64,000 nt of DNA from contig VNWV01000015.1 in assembly GCA_009801085.1 (NCBI GenBank), positions 186,001 through 250,000 of the forward strand, written 5' to 3'. The translations under genes were made by a program, and so were the position numbers. Of this stretch, positions 11,826 to 22,500 are shown piece after piece (the stretch's first letter is position 1; each line of letters starts with the position of its first letter). The stretch comes from Lasiodiplodia sp. COLG20. Its lineage: Eukaryota > Ascomycota > Dothideomycetes > Botryosphaeriales > Botryosphaeriaceae. The notes beneath the pieces were generated by a model. The model did no database searches, was not told the DNA's origin, and saw only the letters and a list, made by a program, of their open reading frames with translations.

Positions 11826-13772
11826 CGACGTCCTTCGGCTTCTCTATCGGAGACTTCCTCGCGGTCGGAAAGCTCGTCGCCGATATCATCACCAGCCTCC
11901 AAGATGCCAGCGGCGCAAAATCCGATTACCAAGAGCTGATCCGCGAGCTTGAGTGCCTCGGGCAGGTCCTGCGTCGCCTCGATAAACTTCAAGCGCAGAA
12001 TTTGAACGCAAAGAGCCTGGAATCGATCAAGTTTGCTGCGCTAAGCTGTCAGCGCCCGCTCGAAGACTTTCTGGGGAAAATGAGGCGTTATGAGGATACT
12101 CTGGGTGTGAGGGCCAAGTCAAGCGCATTCGGAAAGTCAAACGTGCACAAGATACGATGGTCTCTCGGTGAAAAAGAAGAGGTAGCAAGGCTCCAGAGCT
12201 ACTTGAGTGTACACATTGGGACCATAAATATTCTCCTCGCTGAACATGGACTGGAATCGCTTCAAGTAGCTTCGCGAGATGCTGAAAATTTTCACGTACA
12301 TGTTCGAGATACACTTGAGGGAATGCAAAGAGCTATGAGTCGCATGGAGGGAAATTCAGGGGCACAGAGGCATGCGGTGGAGTCCAATAACTCCATGCTC
12401 ACCACACTCTACCAAATGGTATGTGGTGATATTTCCAGCGGCTTGAAGTATCTGATGACCATGGCATCAACTGTCTGGTAAGTGTTTAAAACGTCTCACT
12501 GTTCTTGGTGTCTATCTAATTTCAGCACTGCAGCGTGACAACGCAGCAAATGTACGGGATCCTTCTCGAAATCAAGTCTTCCTTTCACGTTGCCGATTCC
12601 CGATGGATTTGGTTCCAAGAGCCGTTCAAGGTCAAGGATGCGTTAGGAATCAAGTTCCCAATTCCTGCTGAGTACGACTTCGACTTAATCGACGCCATTA
12701 TCAAGACGCGATTCAAGAGTGGACCAGGCTCTCGGGACGTACGTCTTGGTAATTATGAACTTGTACAAGCACAAAACAGCAGCCAAGCCATATCTGAAAG
12801 GACCTTCCTCCGTCCTGGAGCCCAGATTATCATGGCGATCATTATCAACAAGCATGACGATGGAGTCGGCAAGATTGCGTGCCCGATGCGGCATTGTGGC
12901 TCAATACAGACTGCACTAGTTTCCGGTGGCGGCAGATTCTGGTAGTTTGAACTTTTACATTGTGGAATATATTTACTAATCATATTCTAGTTTGGAATGT
13001 CAAGTTTGGTTTGGCGAATCGACCCGGAAACGCAAACGCGTCGAAGATTTTGTCGAGCAAGAAAATCGCCAACGTCGACGCTTCTCGACAGAATCATCCA
13101 GCGAAGCTCACCATGTGGGCAACTCTCAGCTCTGCAAAAGATCTTCCCTACCTGATGAGGAAACCGGCGCATACAAAAATGTCCGCTGTGCTAAGCCCAA
13201 CGATGTACCAACTGCTCCGATTGAGGAAGATTCAACTGAATCTAAAGACGATAGCACTAACATCAAATATGCAGAAAAAGACGAGGTGAGCCTCTTCACT
13301 AATTATGAAGCGATTGAGCTGACGCATTAGTGAGGCAGTCTCCACACGCTCTGAGCCTTTGGAACACCAGTGGAAGTCCCTTCATGACCCACACTGTCAA
13401 CTCCTCGCAGAGGTACAGTGGAATCTGCCCCCGCAGAAGATGGACACTAAAGTTGTCACCTTGGACTTTTCCTACGTCCCACTCCCTTACCCTGCTTATC
13501 GTCCGCGGACCCTTAGTAATGCCTCGTTTATCGACTTTTGGACAACGCCAAAAGTGCCAAGCTCGCTTACTTCTACAATGTCAACCCAGTCTTTCTACTG
13601 GCTGGATGATGACGGCGCAGGATTGCAGCAGGGTGGCATATATTCCACGTATACGAACTCGAATGCGTCGGTCTATAGCGACAGCGACCAACAACACTAT
13701 TTTAGCAGCTTCATGAATGTACCTTACCGTAGTTTCGATGATCTGAAAGAAGAAGAATACCATTATAGTTAA
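11826..13772 (+). CDS. Four-exon protein with helical N-terminus and ubiquitin-like domain (5' exon unresolved)
   Basis: Supported exons end or begin at ...12477, 12534-12941, 12991-13285 and 13335-13772, with introns of 56, 49 and 49 bp that keep frame. The N-terminal part (FGFSIGDFLAVGKLVADIITSLQDA) is the helical bundle often found at the start of fungal STAND/NACHT-like proteins. Exon 2 carries DSRWIWFQEPFKVKDALGI and the following strands, which match the fungal ubiquitin-like fold (ULD_2 type), then CPMRHC and CLEC pairs that could bind zinc. The tail is Ser-rich with many acidic residues. No ATG is found in frame at the 5' end; a good acceptor at 11825 implies a short upstream exon I could not fix. 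Function unknown. Confidence 0.68.
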
Positions 13773-15075
13773 AGGGTGAGTGATCAGCGCCATCACCACA
13801 ATCTCCTCGCTGAACCCTAGAGAAGACAGATTAGCATGCTTTTCTCATTCGAGCTTTACCGTCCTTAATGTTGCTCGCCTTAAAGTCAATATCAGCTCTC
13901 CCGCTAGTAATCTGTATTCCCTACATTTTCAGGCATACTTTAGACACATTCCTGACGAATTCTGCATTGTATAGCTGTTCTTAACTGTGACATCCGCGGT
14001 TATTTTGCTATCGGCCGCGTCTTTCTTGTCCCAGTATTTTCTTTATCTAGATATCTTTTTTAGTTACTTAGTTCTGTTAAACAGTTGATAGCTATCAGTC
14101 AGTTCTGGAAAGCTGCTGGAAAAAGGTGCTTTCGGGGTAGATTAAACTCGCCACTCAAAGCCAAAGTGAGTAGTCTCAGCAGTTGTCATAGATACGAACT
14201 ACGATCACTAAGACCCCATGCCTTGAAGCACACATGCACGCCAGCATTGACTACATTGCTGTACCATTCAGCATTACTATGCAATGCGACGGCAAGCGTA
14301 GGCTGCCCGGATCTAGACAGATCCCGAGTGGGTCTCACGTGACGATGGCGCTTAGCCGACGTCGGGTTCTCTTTTTCCCGCTTCTGACGCGTCGACATCC
14401 CACGTATTCTCTCGTCTGCTTTCCTTTGCTGCAAGAGTACCATCCCTGCTCCAACTGTCGACCCTGAGCGCTGTCCCTTGCCGGTACCCTGAAAAGTGCT
14501 TTAGAATATTCCGTCCTGTGGCCGGAGGCCCCTGCAGGATTGCCTCTTGGGTGGCCCCCTCCCGTGCAAGCTTTTGGCCCTAAGGGTTAAGTACTCCGTG
14601 TGTTCTGGAGTCCGTAACAGTTGGGTTACTTTCTGCTCGTAGACGACTGCTTACCATTACTCGTTCCTCTCGCGGGCAACGAACGCCATGGGGGCCATGA
14701 TGCAAGGATTCGCGGGAGAGCAAGCCGTTGATTGGCACACGACTCGCGCAGGGCCAATCGCTAATATGCATTGCGGTCCGTCGCAATGGGTAGGATTCCA
14801 CAAAGCCGCATGTTGCTTGCATCAACATCCTGTTTGTTGCTAGCGAGCGCTTGGAGCTACCAAGCCGTGTCTACTATAGCTACATATGCGTTCAGCCACT
14901 CGGTCTGACGTGCTATCAACCCTTGCATCAGCCTTTTCATTGGGTAGTTGGTTACGATCGGTTGGCGCAGGGGCCAGGCACCGCGCCGCACTTTGTATAA
15001 CGAGGACGGCCGATGCGACGAATACCAACGCTTCCAGAGTAAATCAGACACCGAAATCACTGAGCACAGCAAACC
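13773..15075. other. Intergenic region, 1.3 kb
   Basis: No supported coding region. I searched the part just upstream of 15076 for a Zn(II)2Cys6 exon and found none. Confidence 0.55.
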
Positions 15076-16588
15076 ATGTACCACTGGACGACGGCTGATA
15101 TGGAGGCGACGCTTTCTCACGAGTCGCAATTCGCGTTCCATGGCTATGCCGTTGAGGGCCTCTCGGTGGTCGGCGAACCATTACACGGATCACTGACGGA
15201 GGAGCCCTTGTCTCTTGGCCTGCCTGACAGCTCTCTGGAACGAGAAACGAGTCTCTTAATGCTGTACTTGGACCATGCGTTTCGGCTCCAATTCCCGGCC
15301 TACGAGCCTCCGCTGTCCGCGGGAGGCCGGATCTGGCTGCTTTCCCTGCTGACTTCCACGAAACCCACCTACTACGCTACGCTCAGTCTTGCTGCCAGGT
15401 ACTCGAAGCTCTTACTACCACAAGACGAAGTCTCCGGGGTGCATGAACTATGGCGAGAAGAAGAAATGAAGCATCGGCCCATTGCCATGGAGGAACTGCA
15501 AGCCTGCGTGCTTTCCCTGACAACGAGTGGAAGCCCTCACAACATACGAGCAACCGTCAATGCTCTGGCATGCATGATGCAAATGTTAAGTCTTGACGTA
15601 CGTCCCATGGATATTCATCCTGGAGGATCTGCTAACAATGCTGCAGTCGCTGGAGACCGGAGTAGAGTACTGGACGAGCTCCTTGGATATGGCGGCGCCA
15701 CTACTCATAACCCTCGCCGAGTTCGTAGAGGCGCAACCAGCCTCATCCGAGCCGTCCTTGGCTACTATCCCCGTCCCACCGTCCTTCGACGACCAACCGC
15801 TGTCCTACGAAAGCTCAGCCGCCCTGAAGTTCGTCACCACAGCGTTCATCTGGATCGACGCGCTATCCCGCATCTCGACCGGCTCCACCCCCATCCTCCA
15901 CTCCCACCGCCACCTCCTCTCTACCCACACCAACATCATCCAACTCGACCAGCTAACCGGCTGCGCGAACTGGGTCCTCTCGCACATCCTCGCCATCGCC
16001 GCGCTCGACCACTGGAAGAAAGACCAGCAGCGCACGCACCGCCTCAGCCTGCGCGAGCTCGCCGCCCGCGCCGCCGCCATCGAGACGCAGCTGACGTCGA
16101 CGGCCGGCGCCAGCCTGGGCTCGACCGAGTCGGTGGCGACGCGCATCGGCGCCCTCGACCCGCGCCGCAGTGCCGCCCGCGTCTTCTGCACGACGCACGT
16201 CTTCGCGCTGGCCGCCCTGACGTACCTGCACGTCGTCGTGTCGGGCTTCAACCCGGCGCTCGACGAGGTGCGTGGGAATGTCGACGCCACTGTTGCGGCG
16301 CTGGAGGCGCTGCCGGATGCGGGGCTGCTGCGGCACCTCGCGTGGCCGTTTTGCGTCACTGGTTGCATGGCTGAGCCGCATCAGGAGGATGGGTTCAGGC
16401 GGATGCTTGCGCGGGCGGTGGCGGCGGGAGGGAGCGACGATGGTGGCGGCGACCCGGCGCTGCTGCGGTGCCGCGCTGCGCTGGAAGTCATGGAGGAGGT
16501 ATGGCGGAAGCGGAGGAACGGCTTGCCGCTGCCCAGCAGCTGGGACGGCGCGATGCAGCTGCATGGAGCACCGGTCCTCCTGATATGA
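15076..16588 (+). CDS. Fungal_trans_2-type regulator without visible DNA-binding domain
   Basis: Exons are 15076-15597 and 15647-16588; the 49-bp intron (GTACGT...CTGCAG) joins LSLD to SLETGVEYW in phase 0, giving 487 residues. The protein is the helical regulatory region of the Fungal_trans_2 class: LYLDHAFRLQFPAY near residue 60, TTAFIWIDALSRIS in the middle and WPFCVTGCMAEPHQEDGFRRML near the end, a hallmark of the family. No CxxC zinc cluster lies at the N-terminus or in the 500 bp upstream. It may act through a partner or be a truncated factor. It sits tail-to-tail with the C2H2 gene. Confidence 0.75.
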
Positions 16589-16695
16589 CAATCAGAGCTC
16601 CTTTCCATGGTGTGCCCCGTGATTTGGGGGCGGCAGGTACAATCTACGCCGTCCTCCACAAACTCCGTCATGTACCCGTCAGCATCACCTCCATA

Positions 16696-16698
<3 letters not shown>

Positions 16699-16728
<30 letters not shown>
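16699..16728. repeat. (ATC)10 microsatellite at C2H2 gene 3' end
   Basis: Ten perfect ATC units. On the minus strand they read TGA in one frame, and the stop of the C2H2 gene is the first of these units. Other frames would give Asp or Met runs, so unit changes would not alter that protein. Confidence 0.85.
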
Positions 16729-16729
<1 letters not shown>

Positions 16730-17707
16730 CTGCCCATGCACCCTCCTCACATGATCCTTCATATTATCCAACCGACTAAACACCCTTCCGCACCCCCCAC
16801 CCTCCTCATCACCACCGCGCCACGAACACCGTATCCTCGGACAATGCTTCGCCTCATGCCTATCCCGATCCTTCTTGCTGGCAAACCACCACCGCCGTCG
16901 CCCATCGTCGTCATCATTGCTGCCTCCACCACCACTGCTGCTGCTGCCCACGCCATGAGCTGTCGCCGATCGCGGACACGCGGCGTCGACGCGGCAGAAC
17001 CAGCGCTGCGAGTGCCGCCGGTGGTGCTTGCGCAGGTCGCACCCGCGCGTGAAGGCCACGCGCGACGCGCAGCCGGGAAAGGCGCAGCGCCACGCTCGCG
17101 GAGAAGAAGAGGGGCTGTTCGGGGGCAGTGGTATGCCGAGGGCGGCGAGGACGGCTGCGGATGAGCTTGTTGCTTGCTCGGAGGGGGCGCGCGAGGCGGA
17201 GTGATGAAGAAGAAGAAGCTCGGCGTCGTCGTCGTCGTCGTCGTCGTTCGCGCCTGCTGCGGCCTCGTCTCCTCCGGGCGGTGGTGGTGGTGGTGGTGGT
17301 GCTTGTGCCGGTGCCGGTAGGCTCTCCATCGACGGGGCGCCGGGGCTGTCGTTTGTGCAATAGGGGCTGCTGCTGCTGCTGGCTGATGGTCGGTGGTGCT
17401 GAATGCGCGGTCGTGGTTGTGAGGCAGATGGGGAAGTGGACAACGACAATGTTGCCGCAGCGGGAGGGCTTGGTGTCGTTGTTGTCGTCGTGATTGATGG
17501 AAACGGCGGTGCACCGAGCGTGTTGAAGACGGGCGAAGACGACAACACAGCAGCAGCAGCGTCGTCCGGCCACGAGAAGCCACGGAAAATGCTCGCTGCG
17601 TCGCTGACGGGTGGGAGCTGCGGCGGCGTTTCTACGCGGGCGAAGAGTGGGAGCGCGGACCAAGGCCTCCTGGGCCTGACTGCTGCTGCTGCTGTGGTTG
17701 CTGCCAT
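16727..17707 (-). CDS. C2H2 zinc-finger protein
   Basis: A 326-residue intronless ORF with ATG at 17707. The N-terminal two thirds are disordered: Ala, Ser, Thr and Pro runs, an eight-Pro stretch and an Asp run near residue 155. The C-terminus holds finger-like units: WRCAFPGC...HHRRH, WFCRVDAAC...RHEAKH with a Gly/Ser/Asp insertion, and RCSWRGGDEEGGGCGRVFSRLDNMKDHVRRVH. This is the layout of fungal C2H2 transcription factors that bind non-palindromic sites. It is the nearest DNA-binding candidate to the shared promoter motif at 22-31 kb, but nothing in the sequence links them directly. Confidence 0.78.
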
Positions 17708-18332
17708 CGTGGCTGCTTGGAGCTGTCGATGCTGAATGGTGAGGGGCCAATTTAAGCAGGTGGTCGCGTTTTGTGACAGAGCTAGAGGGCGATATTCCAG
17801 ATTGAGTCTCTGAACCTGCTACTGGTTCACTTCGATACCGGGCAGAAGGATTGATTCATTCCACAGAGCTCTCCACGAATGTTGAAGTCGCCTGATTGGA
17901 TGATTACTGGAATTAACATCCTACCGTCATCTGCGGGGCACTTCGCAAGAACAAACTCCAAAAGGCACGTCTCTCCAAAGATGGGGTGTAGTCGGCCCTG
18001 GTCTCGGAAGGATGCGCCTCCCGGCGCGTGGCGCCGCGAAGGATTCAGCCCCCACATCGGAGTACTGCAAGCCACCTGCAAGCTCGTTATCCGCGGGGTC
18101 AAGCGATGCATTATCGTCATGACATTATTGCATGAGGCCTCCTGTGCGAATATTGCGCGATGAGGCCTGAACCGTAAGCAGACACGCATCTGGTGGGGGC
18201 TGTGGTCTATTGCCCGCAACACTTGTGCCGGCTACTTGAACAATGCTTCATGATCAATCTGCACGGAGAGCACCCCGCGCGCGCAGACTATCAGCATAGA
18301 TTCTCCTTGCGTTGGGCAAAAGCAAGCTCACC
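17708..18332. other. Divergent intergenic region, C2H2 / RNR-like
   Basis: Holds the promoters of both genes. I see no copy of GGAAGCCTGA here; TGAGGCCTGA at about 18162 is the nearest, with several mismatches. Confidence 0.5.
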
Positions 18333-20166
18333 ATGTACGTCATCAAACGAGGTATGTGCACTGGACCCGCCGGTAACTGTCCCAGACCGCTTACACGGGC
18401 ATAGACGGACGCAGCGAACGTTTCTCATTGCACAAGCTCGATGGTTGCATATCAAAATTCACTTTTGGGTTGCACCACCAGTACGTACAAGCCGGGGCAG
18501 TATCACGTAGGGTGGCGGATGCTCTTCAGAACGACATTCAGAGCTGCGAACTTTCGGATCTCGTGAGGCAAACGCCGCCATCTACCAGGAACCCATGCGG
18601 CTGACACGCGCACAGGCCGCCGAGACGGCTGCGTCCTTGGTGGGAGCGCATCCCGACTACGGTATACTCGCAGCCCGGATTTCCATATCGAGCCTTCACA
18701 AACAGACCAAGAAGCGCTTCTCCTCAGTCATCTCGGACCTGTACCACAACAAGCCCACGCCGTTGGTTTCCGAGGAAGTGTTCCGCAATGTCCAACAGCA
18801 CGCCGAAGACTTGGACTCGGCAATCGTGCACGGCAGGGACGAAGAGTACGACTACTTTACTTTCGAGGAGCTCGTGAAGCCGCGACTACTGCCGGGCGAG
18901 CGGCCTCAACACATGCTCATGCGCACAGCCGTGAGCGTGCACGGCGGCGACGTCGCCGACGCCATCCAGACGTACGCCGCCATGTCAAAAGGGCAGTTCC
19001 TGCTCCCTCTGCCCCGCCAGCTCCTCCCCTCCTTCGCGCTCGACATCGCAGACGACAGCGTCGACGGCATCTTCAGCACGCTCAAGACGTGCGCGCAGAC
19101 GCTAGCGCGCGGCAGCGACGTCGGGCTCAGCGTCTCGCGCGTCCGCGCCAACGGCTCGCACATCGGCGGCACCGACGGGACGGCAAAGGGCGTCGTGCCC
19201 ATGCTGCGCGTCTTCAACGACACGGCCCGCCTCGCCAGCCGGGAAGGAAGCCTCGCCGTCTACCTCGAGCCGTGGCACGCCGACGTCTTCGACTTCCTCA
19301 ACCTGGGCCGCAGCTTCGGCAAGGAGGAGCTGCGGGCGCGGGACCTGCGCTACGCGCTGTGGGTGCCGGACCTGTTCATGCGGCGCGTGGACGCGGACGG
19401 TGACTGGACGCTGGTGTGCCCGGCCGAGTGCCCCGGGCTCGTTGACTGCCACGGGGCCGAGTTCGAGACGCTCTACGAGCGGTACGAGCGCGAGGGATGC
19501 GGCCGCCGCACGGTCAAGGCGCGGGAGCTGTGGACTGCCATGGTCGAGGCCCAGCTGGACACGGGCGGGCCGAGCGTGCTGTACAAGGACGCCTGCAACA
19601 GAAAGAGCAACCAGCAGCACCTCGGCCCGGTCCGCGGCTCGGGCCTGCGGTCGGAGGTGATGCTGTCGGCGGCGCCCGGCGTGGCCTCGTCGTGCGCACA
19701 AGCAGCACTACACCTGCCGGCTTTCGTCTCGTCGGGAAGCGAGTTTGACTTCGACGGCCTCCACCACGCAACACAGCTACTCACGCGCAGCCTCGACCGC
19801 ATGCTCGACGATGACACCGCCGCCGTACCGGAAGCAATCCGGCGCGACCGGCCTCTGGGCGTCGGTGCCTCCGGCCTCGCCGAGACCTTCATCGCCCTCA
19901 ACCTACCCTACGACTCGGCCCCGGCCCGCCAACTCAATGTCCGCATCTTCGAAACCATCTACCACGCCGCACTGACCGCGTCGACGCACCTAGCCAAATC
20001 CGCCGGCGCTCCGCACGCGTCCTACGCGGGCAGTCCCGTCGCCAGCGGCCGCCTCCAGTACGACCTGTGGGACGGCGCCGTGCCTACAGAGCAGTGGGAC
20101 TGGAACCAGCTCAAGACCGACATCGCCGCTTACGGCGTCCGCAACGCAGTCCTCGTCGCTCTGCCC

Positions 20167-20239
<73 letters not shown>

Positions 20240-20862
20240 CGTCGTCGCCATCATCGTCGCTGGGCCCCGCGACCTCGCACGTGCGCCTCCTCCGCGGGGG
20301 CCGCTACCACGCCTTCTCCCGGCCCCTCGTGCGCGCCCTCGCCGCGCACGGCCTGTGGACAGCGGACGTGCGCGCGCGCATCATCGCGGATGGAGGCTCG
20401 GTGCGCGGGCTGGACGACCTGCCTGCGCCCGTCAAGCAGCTGTACGCGACGGCAGGCGAGCTCCAAAGCCAGCGCACCGTGCTGCAGCTCGCGGCCGACC
20501 GCGCGCCGTTCGTGGACCAGTCGCAGACGGTCGACATAGCCATGCCGCACCCATCGCCGGCCAAGGTCGCGGCCATGCACTTCTTCGGCTGGCGTGCCGG
20601 CTTGAAGACTGGGTGTAGCGGCCTGCGGCGCGCCGAGCCCCTGCGGCTGCCGCCTGAGTCGCAGGAGGTGGCGCGCGCGGTGCGCGAGGTGCTGGAGGGC
20701 GTGGAGGTGCGCCGGGTCGGTGGGGGGAAGAAGAAGAAGGAGGAGGCGGAGCGGGGGGCTGCTGTTCGTGCTGGGCGGTGGGCGAATGAGCACGTGGCGG
20801 CGGCGGCGGGGGGGACGTATGCTGTCGTTGTGTCGCGCAGCATTTCTACTGCAGTTGTGTAG
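18333..20862 (+). CDS. Ribonucleotide reductase large-subunit paralogue, predicted catalytically dead
   Basis: Exons are 18333-18351, 18405-18562 and 18616-20862 (807 residues). Two 53-bp introns restore an ATP cone: MYVIKRDGRSE at the start, then CELSDL|AAETAASL across intron 2. The ATG at 18595 lies inside intron 2 and is not the start. The fold is clear: GTDGTAKGVVPMLRVFNDTAR, YLEPWHADVFDFL, RARDLRYALWVPDLFM, YKDACNRKSNQ, MHFFGWRAGLKTG. The key residues are not kept: the redox Cys in SSCFLID is Ser198, the radical Cys in NLCTEI is Arg404 (and its Asn is Gly), the Tyr pair in KTGMYYLRT is Ser727-Gly728, PMPTAST is LPG plus a Ser run, and no C-terminal CxxC exists. Cys419 and Glu406 remain. 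Probably a nucleotide-binding pseudoenzyme. Confidence 0.9.
20170..20238. repeat. (AGC)23 microsatellite coding for poly-Ser
   Basis: Twenty-three AGC codons encode Ser578-600 of the RNR-like protein, at the place where active enzymes have the phosphate-binding PTAST loop. Length polymorphism between strains is likely. Confidence 0.9.
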
Positions 20863-21010
20863 GTGCTATTCCTTCTTGTTCTTTGAGAGTACTGGCTGAC
20901 CTGCAGGATAAGGGTGTAACACGCAAGTTCAGGGTTTGTACATATGTTATGATGAATTTTCCTCGAGTCTGAAGCCTGCGCTGAGCCCCAGACCTCGCAC
21001 AACCACTACG

Positions 21011-22021
21011 CTACAGTTGACCCTCCAGCAGTACTGCATTGCCCCAACACACGTCCTTCGCCCTTCTCAGCTCCTGCCGCACAGAATCTCCGTCCGGCCG
21101 GCAGTGCTTGAGTGAATCCACACCGAGCTTCTTCAGCCACCACTCCCTGGGGTACTTCGAGCGCGGCAGGAACGCCTTGAGGCACTCGACCGCCTTATCC
21201 GGCGGATCCCCGACGAGCTGCAGCACAGGTGCCACCCGTTCCGCGATGAACTCGGCGTCAGCGATGTCCTGCAGCGACTTCGCCAGCGCCGAGCGCGACC
21301 TGGCTGCGCAGATCTTGATGATGAACATCTCCTCCGGCGTCGCGTACGGCACCGCGTGTGTAGAAGTCACCGTGTCCGCCGCGGCTGCCGACGACGTCAT
21401 ACCGGTGCCGTAAAGCTCCTAGTCGAAAAACCCGAGGTGTGAGTTATTAGCTCTCGCTAACTACTGGCAAGGGTGCCAGGGGAGGGGGGCGAAAGTGGGG
21501 GCAGGTTGAGGAGGAAGCAAAAAGACTCACGCCGAAATCCACGTACCCGGCGTCCAGGTGTACGCGGCGCCCGCCCGGCTGCTGGCCGTTGTAGTACAGC
21601 AGCTCCTTGTCGTTTTCCCAGCTGAGCTTCCCGCCGCTGCCGGTGACCATGGCCTCGAGGATGGTGTCAAGGCGGAGATCGTAGGGCTCGAAGATGACCA
21701 GGTCCAGGTCCTTACGACTGTGCGTGAGAAAGGTGTGCCAGGGGGCTGGGGGGATCCGGACGGGCGAATGGACGGACTTACCGGCGTGGAGCGGAAGTCC
21801 GGGAAGTGGTTCTTGATGGACGCGGCGCCAAAGACAACAGCTGAGGTTTGGCCGTAGCCCGCGTCCCGCATGCGCGAGAAGAACGTGTACGACGCCTCTC
21901 TGAACTCGGCGAGCGTTGGGTGTGCGGGGTTGTTGGCCGTGGTGGCATTATTGCGGGAGGCGTCCGCCGTCTGGGACCAGACTGGGATGAGGAGTAGCGT
22001 CAGAGCAGCCGGCAAAAGCAT
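21011..22021 (-). CDS. Nucleotidyltransferase-fold protein with signal peptide
   Basis: Exons are 22021-21782, 21710-21531 and 21418-21011 (275 residues; introns 71 and 112 bp, both phase 0). The N-terminus MLLPAALTLLLIPVWSQTADA is a signal peptide. After intron 1 the frame reads VVFGAASIKNHFPDFRSTP|DLDLVIFEP: a Gly-containing helix start followed by R-S-T-P-D-L-D, the metal-binding pattern (R-x-T-x-D-[IL]-D) of small nucleotidyltransferases. A later HLDAGYVDFG may give the third acidic residue. The C-terminal half is helical. A nucleotidyltransferase fold aimed at the secretory pathway is unusual. The shared GGAAGCCTGA site lies 130 bp upstream of the ATG. Substrate unknown. Confidence 0.65.
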
Positions 22022-22500
22022 GGTGAGATTGAGTGTACTCGGAGCATCTCTCCGTGCAGCGAGCGAGCAGGACGGCTCAATGAATGTTCGGTTATCCCAT
22101 ACATCGCAAATATGGCGCCTTACAGCGCGTTGGTGTAGTCACTGCGTGCTGCAGGAAGCCTGATTCCTAAGCCTTGCTGCCTAGCAGCTAGCGAGGCTTG
22201 CATTGCGGCAAGCCCCTGCCGCAGGGTCGGATAAGCTCACGTCAACGCTAGGGTCGGCCCTCGTCCCCGAATGCGGCAGGTAGACACACGACAGCTCCCA
22301 CCCATGCAACAGCAACGCGACCAGGTGCGGGGGCGGCCATCGAAACTCAACCCTCCCCCAGCTCTGCATCGTCCGGACTTATTTCCGCCCGCCCAACGGT
22401 GGGATTCAAAGTTGGCGCGGAATACGGGTCAAGAACGGTTACAGTTGCACCAAGCGCCATGTTATCATCTATCTACGAATTACCTACCCCAGCAGCCCAA
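22022..22500. promoter_or_regulatory. Promoter region of the NTase gene
   Basis: Contains the motif copy at 22151-22163. Just beyond it are two small inverted repeats, AAGCCT...AGGCTT (22169-22199, with an inner GCTGC/GCAGC) and GCGGCA...TGCCGC (about 22205-22222). No ORF of note. Confidence 0.5.
22151..22163 (+). promoter_or_regulatory. Shared cluster motif, copy 1
   Basis: GCAGGAAGCCTGA, 130 bp upstream of the NTase-fold gene start at 22021. Confidence 0.65.

Noticed and set aside
18595..18615. ATG at 18595 as start of the RNR-like protein
   Set aside because: It lies inside a 53-bp intron; the ATP cone is encoded by two upstream exons that join in frame.
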